Below, in pieces: positions 33,702 to 43,065 of a stretch of DNA of 64,000 nucleotides. This DNA is from Nitrospira sp. (GTDB taxonomy: Bacteria > Nitrospirota > Nitrospiria > Nitrospirales > Nitrospiraceae), in contig JAURZE010000022.1 of the NCBI GenBank assembly GCA_030653545.1, forward strand, positions 372,001 through 436,000, written 5' to 3'. The notes under the pieces were generated by a model that saw nothing but the letters and a program-made list of their open reading frames with translations, was not told the DNA's origin and did not search any database. A program made the position numbers and the translations under genes. The first letter of the stretch is position 1, and the number at the start of each line of letters is the position of its first letter.

Positions 33702-34705
33702 ACCACCGCCTCGGCCAGCACCTCAGCCCGCATGTTCGTCGGATAGTGAAAGGCTTCCTGCCCCACAGCCAGTCGTACCCGTTTCGCCAATTCCACACTC
33801 CACCACTGCAAAGAGCGACGCCCCCCCAAGACTTTCCCGAGCCCCCCGATGAGAACGAGCGCGGAATTTAAGGTCAATACCAGCCACAAGACTCCGGCGC
33901 TGAGAAGTCCTGCATGCTTGCGGTAGTACCGGATCAGTCCGATCAAGCTATCGGCCACGCCCTGGTCCGGCATGGCTCCGACTCCCCCGGCTCCGCCGTG
34001 ATGCATCACCTCGGCTTCCGGCAAGAGAAACAGGCGATGCCCTGCGTCCCGCAACCGTCGGCACAAATCCACGTCGTTGTAGAAAATAGGAAACCGCTCG
34101 TCGAAGAGCGTCTCGGTCTCAATCGTTGACCGGCGCAGCATCAAGCAGGCGGCCGGCGGCTGTTCGACTTCCGTTACCACATCGAAAGGTTCGTCCAGCA
34201 TGTAGAAGTCGCGCATCCACCGGTTGCGCGGGGCCACATTCCTGAGCAGCGTTTCGGACCACAAGACGTATGACCATCGCGGCAACCGCTTGTGATACCG
34301 CTGCAGCGTGCCATCCGGATTGCGCAACACCGCCGTCGCACCGGCTCGCCGAGGATCTGCATCGAGAAAATGCACCAGCTGTTTCACCGCACCGCTCCGC
34401 AGTTCCGTATCGGGGTTCAACAGCAGCACATAACGGCCCTGCGCGCGTTCAAACGCTTGATTGTTGGCTCTGGCGAAGCCGGCATTCTCCTGATTGCGCA
34501 GGAGTTCGACCGATGGACACTTGGCTGCAACCAATTCAGCGCTCCCATCGGTAGACCCGTTCTCGACCACCAGCACCTGCGCCGCGAGGCCAGCGACACC
34601 CGTCTCAATGGAAGCCAGACAGCGCTCCAGGAGCGACCGCGTATTCCAATTCACGATGATAATCGAGACATCTATCGGGCCTTTGGCATCAACCCTGGTC
34701 ATCAT
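33689..34705 (-). CDS. Glycosyltransferase family 2 with C-terminal membrane helix
   Basis: A 338-residue GT-A enzyme: VSIIIVNWNTRSLLERCLAS, VVENGSTDGSAELV, the DXD-like site LLLLNPDTELR, and FYNDVDLCRRLRDAG mark the same GT2 branch as the gene at 31698. A hydrophobic stretch near the end (LLSAGVLWLVLTLNSALVLI) probably anchors it to the membrane. The frame is open to 34789, inside the flippase gene, so the ATG at 34705 right after the flippase stop is chosen; its SD is weak. Sugar specificity unknown. Confidence 0.87.
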   Translation of the reverse strand: MMTRVDAKGPIDVSIIIVNWNTRSLLERCLASIETGVAGLAAQVLVVENGSTDGSAELVAAKCPSVELLRNQENAGFARANNQAFERAQGRYVLLLNPDTELRSGAVKQLVHFLDADPRRAGATAVLRNPDGTLQRYHKRLPRWSYVLWSETLLRNVAPRNRWMRDFYMLDEPFDVVTEVEQPPAACLMLRRSTIETETLFDERFPIFYNDVDLCRRLRDAGHRLFLLPEAEVMHHGGAGGVGAMPDQGVADSLIGLIRYYRKHAGLLSAGVLWLVLTLNSALVLIGGLGKVLGGRRSLQWWSVELAKRVRLAVGQEAFHYPTNMRAEVLAEAVVCRH

Positions 34706-34706
34706 C

Positions 34707-36197
34707 TTATGAGCCCCACAGCATGCGCAGGCGGAGAGACTCGCGTGACCACACGTGCCAGCCATAGACACTGATCCCGGCCAGACCACACAACGCGCCC
34801 AGCCACTGCGCGATCCACATCGACGGCACGGCCTGACTCAGGGCCACCCCGCTCCCCACCAGAGCCACCAGGCCGCCGGCCCATCGCAACGGTTCAAACG
34901 CCGATACAACTTCCACGCCCAGGATTTCCACCGTGGCCTTAAGATGCAGGCCGAGCCCCACGAGAAATGTCAGAGCCAAGGCCCACGCGGCTCCTGCCAG
35001 CCCCCAGGCAATCGTGAAGGGAATCACCATCGGAACGTAACAGGCACACATCACCGCCCAAATCTTTGTTTGGAGGTCCGGTCGGTTCACGCCACAATGG
35101 AAGGCCGCCATGACGCTGCAAAAGGCCGCCGCAATCGTAAACAGGCACAACACCCGTAACGGCTCGATCGCCGCCGACCAGGATGGGCCGAACACAAACG
35201 GAACCAGATACGGAGCCAAAATCGCCACGGCCATCGCACTCGGCACGACGATCATGCCGGTCAGGCTCATTTGCAGGCTCAGAGCCCGCAACGCTCCGGC
35301 ACGGTCTTTCTGCATGAGCGCGTAGGTCGGTAGACTGATCTGAGAAATCACACTCATCGCCCGGATCCCGATCATGGTCGGGATCGCCATCGCCAACTGA
35401 TATTGGCCGAGGCCTCCGACCCCCTGTAATCGGCCTACGACAAAATCTCCCCCGCTCATCACGGTAAACAGAAACCACGCCGTGACGTTCTGATACCGGC
35501 CGTAACTCCAGAGACTCTGCAAGGCCGTGCGATCCAGCGACCAACGGATGCGGCAGGGCGCAATCCGGAAGGAGAGGAGCGATCCAAAGAGAAACGCAAC
35601 CAACTGGCCCCCCAGCAACGCCCAGGCACTCTGCCACCACCAGGCCAATCCAATCGTGACGGCTGACTCGACCAGGCGACGACTGAGATCGAACGACACC
35701 CGCCGCCGGAGATCCAGCTGTTTGAGCAGAACGAACAACGCGGGACTGTGCAGCGACTGTAAGAGGACGCCCACTGCATGGACCCGAAGAAAGAAGCCCA
35801 ATTCTGGAATCCGCAGGCTGCCGGCAATGACGTCCGCCAGTCCCCAGAGACCGACGGTCAGGACAACCCCTCGAATCACCGACAAGGTCCAGGCTACGCG
35901 CAGATCGGCGTCGGTCACATTCGGCTTGGCGATCACCGCCGGCTCAAGCCCTAACTCCGAGAACGTCTGAATCGCCAGCAGCACCGCCGCAGAAGCCGCC
36001 ATCAATCCAAAGTCACCAGGCAACAGCAACCGCGTCAGGACGATGAGTTGGAGAAACCCCATCCCTTTCTCAAGGACAAACCCGGCCATGGCCCACCCGC
36101 CGGCTTCCAAAACCCGATGACGAATGCGCACCGCATCGGGGACAACCGTCTCAGATTCGCCCGAAGTGACCGGCTCATGATTTGATGACATCGGCAT
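34707..36197 (-). CDS. Wzx-like lipid-linked glycan flippase
   Basis: Polytopic protein of the MOP exporter superfamily, 496 residues and about 12-14 helices, that should flip the undecaprenyl-linked repeat unit across the inner membrane. The N-terminal LEKGMGFLQLIVLTRLLLPG and DFGLMAASAAVLLAIQTFSE are typical of the polysaccharide synthase (RfbX/Wzx-like) family. The ATG at 36197 overlaps the GT4 stop by one base (TGATG); an upstream GTG at 36206 is possible. Its presence with a Wzy-like protein and a tyrosine autokinase supports a Wzx/Wzy-type pathway. Confidence 0.88.
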   Translation of the reverse strand: MPMSSNHEPVTSGESETVVPDAVRIRHRVLEAGGWAMAGFVLEKGMGFLQLIVLTRLLLPGDFGLMAASAAVLLAIQTFSELGLEPAVIAKPNVTDADLRVAWTLSVIRGVVLTVGLWGLADVIAGSLRIPELGFFLRVHAVGVLLQSLHSPALFVLLKQLDLRRRVSFDLSRRLVESAVTIGLAWWWQSAWALLGGQLVAFLFGSLLSFRIAPCRIRWSLDRTALQSLWSYGRYQNVTAWFLFTVMSGGDFVVGRLQGVGGLGQYQLAMAIPTMIGIRAMSVISQISLPTYALMQKDRAGALRALSLQMSLTGMIVVPSAMAVAILAPYLVPFVFGPSWSAAIEPLRVLCLFTIAAAFCSVMAAFHCGVNRPDLQTKIWAVMCACYVPMVIPFTIAWGLAGAAWALALTFLVGLGLHLKATVEILGVEVVSAFEPLRWAGGLVALVGSGVALSQAVPSMWIAQWLGALCGLAGISVYGWHVWSRESLRLRMLWGS

Positions 36198-37393
36198 CAG
36201 GCACACACCCGTTCACGCAGTGGTTCAACAGGACACACCCCTAAGACTCGCTCCAATTCGACCGCTCTCGCCTCCCAGGTATGGGCACCCACGACAGCGC
36301 GACGACCGGATTGTCCCATCTTGCTTGCCGCCGACGGATTTTGGATCAGATCGCACAGTCCTTTCGCCAGGGCACGCACATCGTCAGCTTTCACCGATAC
36401 ACCAGCGCCCAGCGCTTCCACGAGATCGCCGTAGCCTTCTCCTGCCGTCGCCACCACCGGTCTCGCACAAGCCAGATATTCCCAGAGCTTCATGGAATCG
36501 CCCGGATAGAAGCGAACAGGACGATGGAGCACGACGCAGAGATCACTCGCTCCGATCCACCAGGACACGTCGTCAAATGGCACGCGCCCGACGAACGACA
36601 CGGCCTCCTCCAGTCCCTGTCGGCGCACCAACGCTTCCAGTACCGGCTTCGTCTGGCCATCACCGACCAATAGCAGCATGGCGTCCGGGTGTTCGAGACG
36701 GACCAGCGCCATCGCCTCCACGAGCGTATCCAGCCCATGCCACGGAAAGAAGCCTCCGACAAATCCGATGTACGGACGATCCTGGCTCAGGCCCAGGCGA
36801 CGGCGGGACTCCGCCTTGTCGCGCGGGACACAGACTAAAGGATCTACTCCGTTTCGAATCACGCGGCACCGGGCCGGCTCGACTCCCCATTCGCGCTGCA
36901 TCCATTGCGGGATCTCCCGACAGACGCTGACAACGGCCTGCGCCTGCTGTGCCGACACACGCAACGCCCGTTGCACCAGACCGCGGATCGGAGCCCAGCC
37001 CCATAGGCCGGTCAATTCTTCCGCCGGCAATCCATTCACAAACAGCACATAGGGACACCGCATCACCCGGGCGCACCAGAGGGGAGCAATCTGGCCCGGC
37101 GAGTCGAACCAGAGAAGGATCTCCGGCTTCTCTCGCCACATCGCCAGACACAGAGCGACCGCCGAGGCCACGAGATACAGCAATGGTCGAAGCAGAGGAA
37201 GCCGGAGCACCCACACCCAGACCGGGTGCGCATCACCTAACCGAATCGCCTTCTCCGTTCCAGCCTGGGGTTTCGGAGCGACGACACGCACCGCATGCCC
37301 TCGAGCTGCCAGGGAGCGCACAAACTCCACCACCTGACGGCTTCCGCCACCGGCGACCCCCAACTCCTCATCGCAATAGACCAGAATATTCAT
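36197..37393 (-). CDS. Glycosyltransferase family 4
   Basis: A GT-B glycosyltransferase of 398 residues with the N-terminal ELGVAGGGSRQVVEFVRSL loop and the donor-side IGFVGGFFPWHGLDTLVEA and SMKLWEYLACARPVV segments. The last motif (KxxEYLA) marks the subgroup that lacks the SEGFP-type loop. A hydrophobic stretch near residues 62-84 could associate it with the membrane. Starts with ATG 37393; overlaps the flippase start by one base. Substrates unknown. Confidence 0.88.
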   Translation of the reverse strand: MNILVYCDEELGVAGGGSRQVVEFVRSLAARGHAVRVVAPKPQAGTEKAIRLGDAHPVWVWVLRLPLLRPLLYLVASAVALCLAMWREKPEILLWFDSPGQIAPLWCARVMRCPYVLFVNGLPAEELTGLWGWAPIRGLVQRALRVSAQQAQAVVSVCREIPQWMQREWGVEPARCRVIRNGVDPLVCVPRDKAESRRRLGLSQDRPYIGFVGGFFPWHGLDTLVEAMALVRLEHPDAMLLLVGDGQTKPVLEALVRRQGLEEAVSFVGRVPFDDVSWWIGASDLCVVLHRPVRFYPGDSMKLWEYLACARPVVATAGEGYGDLVEALGAGVSVKADDVRALAKGLCDLIQNPSAASKMGQSGRRAVVGAHTWEARAVELERVLGVCPVEPLRERVCA

Positions 37394-37399
37394 GTCACC

Positions 37400-38308
37400 C
37401 TAGGAAACAGCTCTAAGCGATGGCGACTCGCGCCTGACCGTCATCGCCACAGGGTTGGCCGCAGACCGTTGCCAGAAGGCCCCGGTCCAGTCGATGAGCT
37501 GAATCGGGTCGGTAATGCCCTGTGCCTGACGAAAATCTTCAATCGCCGCACGACAGGTCGGTAACCCATAATCATCGACAATCACATATCCGCCGACCGA
37601 GACCTTGGAATACAGGGCGACTAACGCCTCCATCGTGGACTCATACAAATCTCCGTCGAGTCGCAACACGGCTATTCTTTCCACCGGCGCCCTCGGCAGC
37701 GTGTCGCGAAACCATCCCGGCAAGAATGCCACCTGCTCGTCCAGAAGTCCGTAGCGCGAAAAGTTCGCCTTCACCTGTTCCAGCGGAATGGCCAACTCGG
37801 AGTACTTCCAGAGCGTGTCACCCGCATCGACCGGATAACGAGTCGGATCCGGTGGCGGCAAACCTCGGAATGAATCGGCCAGCCAGACTTTCCGCGACGT
37901 ATCGCCGTAGGCTTTGAGAATGGCGCGCATAAAGATCGAGGAGCCGCCCCGCCAGACCCCGGTTTCAATAAGGTCGCCGGCAACACCGTTTCGAATGATG
38001 GATGTGACGCACTGTTGAAGATTCTCCAGCCGCTTGAGGCCCACCATCGTCTCTGCTTCCAGCGGCCAGTCTCGTCCTTCCTGACGGGCATCGGTTCGAT
38101 CCGGCTCGACGTGGACCAGCTCCATCTGTGCCTGCCGGGCAAGATGCTGCAGCGGTTTCAGGATAAGCCCCCGCCATCCGTTAATAGACGCGGCAATCGG
38201 CCGGTATTTTTCCCGCCAGAGCATTCTGGTCAGACATTGCTTCATCAGGTGCAGATATAACTCCTGGGGCGTCGTACCACTGACTGGTTCCGGCATAAGC
38301 TGATTCAT
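37400..38308 (-). CDS. TylF/MycF-type sugar O-methyltransferase
   Basis: Member of the macrocin O-methyltransferase (TylF) family, metal-dependent enzymes that methylate sugar hydroxyls. The 302 residues have the family's GDLIETGVWRGGSSIFMR motif, the WLADSFRGLPPP loop, LRLDGDLYESTMEAL and the VIVDDYGLPTCRAAIEDF segment with its acidic metal ligands. A 90-residue N-terminal extension precedes the fold. It overlaps the next GT4 as ATGA. Of the methyltransferases here, it is the most confidently sugar-directed. Confidence 0.9.
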   Translation of the reverse strand: MNQLMPEPVSGTTPQELYLHLMKQCLTRMLWREKYRPIAASINGWRGLILKPLQHLARQAQMELVHVEPDRTDARQEGRDWPLEAETMVGLKRLENLQQCVTSIIRNGVAGDLIETGVWRGGSSIFMRAILKAYGDTSRKVWLADSFRGLPPPDPTRYPVDAGDTLWKYSELAIPLEQVKANFSRYGLLDEQVAFLPGWFRDTLPRAPVERIAVLRLDGDLYESTMEALVALYSKVSVGGYVIVDDYGLPTCRAAIEDFRQAQGITDPIQLIDWTGAFWQRSAANPVAMTVRRESPSLRAVS

Positions 38309-39507
38309 GCTCTCTCACCTGCATTGTTAATAAGCGCTCGCTGTTGACTCTGTTGGTGGGGGACCATCTTCTCGACGAGGTCGCGGAGCCTCTGTACGAT
38401 TGCCTCCCATCCACATCGTGCTTCGACAAAGGTACGGCCATCCTGGCCCAACCGCTGGGACTCCTTGGGCCTGTCGAGCAATGCGAATACGGCGTCAGCC
38501 AGAACCTCAGCGCGATTCGGCTCGACCAGGACAACGCCATTCGACAGGGCAAACAACGCGGCAACTGAGGGGATCGCGCTCGCCACCACGGGTTTTCCGC
38601 AGGCCAGATAGTCGAATATTTTGACCGGCGAGGTCTCTCCCCGCCCCCCGCAGAACGGTGCCACACACACATCCATCGCACCAATGCACGTGGGAACGCG
38701 CGAATAAGGAACTCGGCCGGTCCAGGTGATCCAACCAGTAAGGCCTCGCTGAGCAGCCTGCTCGCGAAGGGCCGCGGCTTCCTCGCCGTCCCCTACCATC
38801 AAGAGCCGCACAGCCGGACGTCTCGCATGCAGCCGTTCAAACGCCTCCAGCAATGTTCCTAATCCCTGATACCGATAGAAGCTCCCGACAAACCCGATAT
38901 ACTCACAGGCCGGATCCAACCCCGCCTCTTGCACACAGCGGTTTTTCTCCATTGGATGGAACAACGACGTATCCGTCCCGCTCGGGAACAGCGCCACGCG
39001 ATCAGCCAGCACCCCGTACTCCGTTTGCACGAGTCGGCTCAATCCTTCCGTCAACACGACCACGCGATCACAACGTCGCAGCGCAAACGAAGCCAGCGCG
39101 TGCGTCAAGCGGCCTCGCCATCCAGCGACGCCCCACGGTGGAACCGGCTCTCCGTTTATTTCACAAATACAGACTGCACCATAGATCCGTGCAAGCAGGA
39201 GCGGATGAAGACTTTCCATCCAACGGTAGTAGACCACCGTCGGCCGCTTGCGGAAGCCTCGCCAGAGCCCCGAGATGAATGCCCCTACTGCGTAGCTGAT
39301 CGGACGAATGACCGATCCCGGCAGCATGGGAATCGGCACCACCTGCGATCGCCTCGGCATCAACGCCGACCGATACCTCGGAGCAAACACGGTGACCTCG
39401 TCGCCGACGGACACTAACGCATCGGCTACCGCCCAGACCCGCACCAACCCAACCGGGTCGGTCGGCGCATCCGGTTCATGCCAATAACAACAGATCCACC
39501 AGTTCAT
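38305..39507 (-). CDS. Glycosyltransferase family 4
   Basis: A 400-residue GT-B enzyme: YWHEPDAPTDPVGLVRVWAV near the start is the acceptor-side loop of a WbuB-like GT4 subgroup, followed by TVVYYRWMESLHPLL and the donor-side IGFVGSFYRYQGLGTLLEA and SPVKIFDYLACGKPVV. ATG 39507 overlaps the Wzy-like gene stop as ATGA; the stop overlaps TylF similarly, so three genes are translationally coupled. Sugar specificity unknown. Confidence 0.89.
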   Translation of the reverse strand: MNWWICCYWHEPDAPTDPVGLVRVWAVADALVSVGDEVTVFAPRYRSALMPRRSQVVPIPMLPGSVIRPISYAVGAFISGLWRGFRKRPTVVYYRWMESLHPLLLARIYGAVCICEINGEPVPPWGVAGWRGRLTHALASFALRRCDRVVVLTEGLSRLVQTEYGVLADRVALFPSGTDTSLFHPMEKNRCVQEAGLDPACEYIGFVGSFYRYQGLGTLLEAFERLHARRPAVRLLMVGDGEEAAALREQAAQRGLTGWITWTGRVPYSRVPTCIGAMDVCVAPFCGGRGETSPVKIFDYLACGKPVVASAIPSVAALFALSNGVVLVEPNRAEVLADAVFALLDRPKESQRLGQDGRTFVEARCGWEAIVQRLRDLVEKMVPHQQSQQRALINNAGERA

Positions 39508-40886
39508 ACGAGCCTCGCTTCACCGGCGACCGGCTCTTCGGCCTTCGAGAGCCGCGGCAGAATCATCACCAGCCCCGCGCACAACCAGAACGGCTCCATG
39601 ATTCGTATGATGATAAAGGTGTTCGCCCCCACGGCATGGGCCAGCATCGCAATAAGGCCGAGCCAGACGCCTAAGGCCAATCCTTTCGCAAACGGATCCT
39701 CCTCCGATGCATAAATCATTCGAGTGCTCAGCCATAGCCGTACGGTAATCACAATGAACGCAAGGAGGCCGGCTAGACCGGTCTCACCGATAATCTTGAC
39801 GTACTGCGCGTCAGCCCAGGCATAGCCGGTAATCCCTCGGCCAAGGATCGGATTATGGACCCAATCCTGCAGCACATAGGCCCAAGACCGAAGACGTTCC
39901 GATGTCGACAAATCCAATCCGACTTTCCCGACTTGAATCTCGCCGCCGTACTGGCGGCCGAAGAAGGTTTCGTTGATGCGAGTCTTCACATTGTCGGGAG
40001 CAAAGAGCGGCAGGAGTGCCATGGCGAGCAACAGCAGGACCACGACCCGCGGTTTTCTCCACTGAGACGCTCCGACGGCCACGATCAATACCGCTCCGGC
40101 CAGATACGAAGAGCGTGAGAGTGTGGCCATCAAGGCCAGCACCCCGCATCCGCCCAAAACCAACAGCGCGATACGGATCGGACCCGTTTTCATGTGAATC
40201 AATAATCCCGTCACAATAGCGAGGAGAAACACGAGGTAGCCGCCCAGCGTATTGGGCTCGCCGACTTCGCCCTCAAACGGCGCGGTCGCCCGTTGCCCGC
40301 TCGGAATCTGGTAAATCGCATAGAGGCTGATCATGAAGCCGGTGATGAGCAGTGCGGTCACCAATCCGACAACCTGCTGTTTGGAGGTCACATGATTCAC
40401 CACCATGAAATATACGAAGAAATATTCGAAATACTTCAACACGAAGAAGAACCCGGTGACCGGTTGTACCCGACCGGCCATCACCCCCATGAGCGTCGCC
40501 ACCACGCAGACGATCATATACGCCGCGATGGGGCGATTCAGCGGCGTCTCGCGGAACAAGGCCAACTCTCGATAGACCGCCATCTTGACCAGCCAGCCGA
40601 ATCCGATGATGACTAGAAATACATCGTCCAGTCTGAAAGACAATTCGCGAACCCCGACGCCCCGCCCCTCGACTCGGCCAACGGCGATTTCCGGCGAGAG
40701 GAGCATGGAAAAGATGAGCAGATACAGCGCGGCCGGCACCGACGTAAAAGCGATGACGACGATAAAGAAGCCTAAGGTGGCCTGCAATCCGACGATCGGA
40801 GTGGTCAGCGTCAAGCCAAGCGCGAGGATCACGGCTAATGCCGTGACGACGATTACATCGTTCGGTTTAACAGCGGCGTAATACAC
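39504..40886 (-). CDS. O-antigen ligase/polymerase family protein (Wzy-like)
   Basis: A polytopic membrane protein of 460 residues and 11-13 helices with a large periplasmic loop (about 300-350) that has RLRSWAYVLQDWVHNPILGRG and a conserved GRGITGYAWADAQYVKIIGE, the Wzy_C signature. Such proteins polymerise repeat units (Wzy) or ligate glycans to lipid A (WaaL); sequence alone does not separate them. Next to the autokinase and export lipoprotein, the polymerase role is preferred. Starts with GTG 40886 behind GGGAG. Confidence 0.87.
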   Translation of the reverse strand: MYYAAVKPNDVIVVTALAVILALGLTLTTPIVGLQATLGFFIVVIAFTSVPAALYLLIFSMLLSPEIAVGRVEGRGVGVRELSFRLDDVFLVIIGFGWLVKMAVYRELALFRETPLNRPIAAYMIVCVVATLMGVMAGRVQPVTGFFFVLKYFEYFFVYFMVVNHVTSKQQVVGLVTALLITGFMISLYAIYQIPSGQRATAPFEGEVGEPNTLGGYLVFLLAIVTGLLIHMKTGPIRIALLVLGGCGVLALMATLSRSSYLAGAVLIVAVGASQWRKPRVVVLLLLAMALLPLFAPDNVKTRINETFFGRQYGGEIQVGKVGLDLSTSERLRSWAYVLQDWVHNPILGRGITGYAWADAQYVKIIGETGLAGLLAFIVITVRLWLSTRMIYASEEDPFAKGLALGVWLGLIAMLAHAVGANTFIIIRIMEPFWLCAGLVMILPRLSKAEEPVAGEARLV

Positions 40887-40908
40887 AGAATCCGGACTCC
40901 CATCTCGC

Positions 40909-43047
40909 TCACCGATATTCGTAACGGTACAGCCCGTACTCAGGAGTCACTTCCGACTTCACATTGGTGAGCACCACCCCCATGATGTTCGCCTGTGCAT
41001 GATCCAACAGGAACTTGGCGCGTTTCAGTGCATTCCGTCCGATTCTCCCGACTTGATACACGAGAATCGTGCCATCGACGCGCGAGCTGAAGGCGACCGC
41101 ATCCGTAACCGGCAGGATCGGAGGCGTATCGAAGAGCACCATGTCATAATCCTGCTGCATTTCATCAACCAGCAGTTTGATCTTATTCAGGTTCAAGAAT
41201 TCATTCGGGTTGCCCGACTCAGATCCGCTCGTCAGGACATGCAGATTATCCAGTCCGGGCGTATTCATCATCCGGTCTGCGCCGATGGGCCCTAACATCA
41301 GATCCGAGGCCGACCGCACGTAGGATCGCCACGACGTGGTTCCGATCAAGGCATCGACCAATCCCGGTTCGCGATCCAGGCCCAACCGCTGATGGACGAT
41401 GGGCTTCCGAAGATCTGCGTCGACCAGCAGTACTCGCTGTCCTTCCTGCGCCATGGTGATCGCCAGATTGATGACCGACGTACTTTTCCCTTCGCCGAGT
41501 CCTGCGCTCGTAAAGAGTATCGACTTCACTTTTCGATCCATGCTGGCGAACTGAATATTCGTGCGGAGCGACCGGAGACTCTCCGACAGCACCGATTTGG
41601 GATCGACCAGGCAGATCAACCGCGACAAACTTTCCACAGTGGCCGGTGGCGTCGAGGCAGGCAGCGCCGCCTTCGCCTGCTCCACCAATTCACGATGATC
41701 GAATTGCGGAATAATTCCCAGCACAGGAACCTTGAGAAATTCCTCTACCCCTTCGATGGTGCCGATCGATGTATCGAACGATTCCCGGGCAAACGCCAGC
41801 ACCACCCCCATAAACAGCCCCATCAGCGAACTGACCATGATGTTCAAGAGCATATTGGAAGCGTTGACTGCCGCTATCGGCGTAATCGCTGGTGCGATGA
41901 TGGTCACTTCCTCGATCTGTCCTGCGCTCTTGATCAAGAGTTCCTGATGTTTGACTTTCAGCGATTCGAGAAGGTCCGCGTTGACCTTCACGTCGCGCTC
42001 CAGCCGGCTCATCTGAATGGCGGCTTTGGGAAACGCCATGTACCGTTCCCGATACAGGCGAATCTGTTGGCCCAGAGCAATGCCCCGCTCATCCAGGGTT
42101 TTTTGCTTCGAGCGTAACTCCCGCACCATTTCAGCCTTCACACCCGCAATCTTCTGCGAGAGCTCTTTCACCACCGGATGACTCTCCGTATAGTTAATCA
42201 ACAAGGCCGTTCGCTCCTGCCCGAGATCCAGGAGGCGCTGATTCAGCGCCGTCAATTGCGCGTACTGCTCTTCGGTAAAGATACGAATATTGTCCTGCTC
42301 CAGTGTGCCGTCATTCCGGCTCAAGACCGCGATCTGCCGTTCCGCCTCGCCCCGGTTGCGCACAACGGTATTGTGCTGATCTTCCAGCTTCGTGAAGGTC
42401 TCCAGCGCGGCTTTCGCCTCGTCGGTGAGAAAGACCTGGCCTTCCCGCTCCTTGAAGCGTCGCAGCGCTTCCTCAGCCTCGGCCAGCTGTCTCTCCAGCT
42501 CACGAAGCTGGTCCTCCACAAATCGTCGAGACTCTGTGACCAACCGGTTCCTGGCCGCGATATTTTCCTGGCGATAGGACTCCGCGACGAGATTGGCCAT
42601 CTGTTCGGCCATGCGCGCCTCGCCCGCCGTAGCGGTGATTCTGATGATGTTTGTATCGCCTTCCCGTTGCGTCTTGATCTGCTGGCCGAAGTCATAAATC
42701 AGATTCAAATGTTCTGCAGACCGCTTCTGCTCCGGCGTCAGATCGGATGGCACCACGCCCAACTGCATCGCCACCCGCTCCATGACGGGGAAACTCCGGA
42801 TAAACTCGGACTGCGTAATCAGATCGTTGGCGTTGGAGAAAGACATCGACTCCAAGAGCTGTTGCACCACGGTCGTCGACCGGTCAAATTTCACTCGCGA
42901 CGACGCTTCATACACAGGCGGCGGTTGCAGCAGCTGGGAAAAGAGCACCGTAAATCCCACGACCAGCGCGGCCGCAAGCATGATGAGGTACTTGCGCTTT
43001 TTGATGATCAGCCAGTAATCGATTACATTCAGCTCATATTGTGCCAT
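40909..43047 (-). CDS. Polysaccharide co-polymerase/tyrosine autokinase (Wzc-like)
   Basis: Inner-membrane protein controlling chain length and export of the polymer. The 712 residues show a Wzz domain with TM1 (about 20-40), a long periplasmic coiled coil, TM2 (about 400-420), and a fused cytoplasmic BY-kinase: Walker A GLGEGKST (516-523), Walker A' VLLVDADL (539-546), Walker B MVLFDTPP (636-643) and a C-terminal Tyr cluster at Y704, Y707, Y709 and Y711. This is the Gram-negative fused type. It is 18 bases after the Wza-like gene. A separate phosphatase was not seen nearby. Confidence 0.95.
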   Translation of the reverse strand: MAQYELNVIDYWLIIKKRKYLIMLAAALVVGFTVLFSQLLQPPPVYEASSRVKFDRSTTVVQQLLESMSFSNANDLITQSEFIRSFPVMERVAMQLGVVPSDLTPEQKRSAEHLNLIYDFGQQIKTQREGDTNIIRITATAGEARMAEQMANLVAESYRQENIAARNRLVTESRRFVEDQLRELERQLAEAEEALRRFKEREGQVFLTDEAKAALETFTKLEDQHNTVVRNRGEAERQIAVLSRNDGTLEQDNIRIFTEEQYAQLTALNQRLLDLGQERTALLINYTESHPVVKELSQKIAGVKAEMVRELRSKQKTLDERGIALGQQIRLYRERYMAFPKAAIQMSRLERDVKVNADLLESLKVKHQELLIKSAGQIEEVTIIAPAITPIAAVNASNMLLNIMVSSLMGLFMGVVLAFARESFDTSIGTIEGVEEFLKVPVLGIIPQFDHRELVEQAKAALPASTPPATVESLSRLICLVDPKSVLSESLRSLRTNIQFASMDRKVKSILFTSAGLGEGKSTSVINLAITMAQEGQRVLLVDADLRKPIVHQRLGLDREPGLVDALIGTTSWRSYVRSASDLMLGPIGADRMMNTPGLDNLHVLTSGSESGNPNEFLNLNKIKLLVDEMQQDYDMVLFDTPPILPVTDAVAFSSRVDGTILVYQVGRIGRNALKRAKFLLDHAQANIMGVVLTNVKSEVTPEYGLYRYEYR

Positions 43048-43065
43048 CGGACCGTCGTCTCCTTG

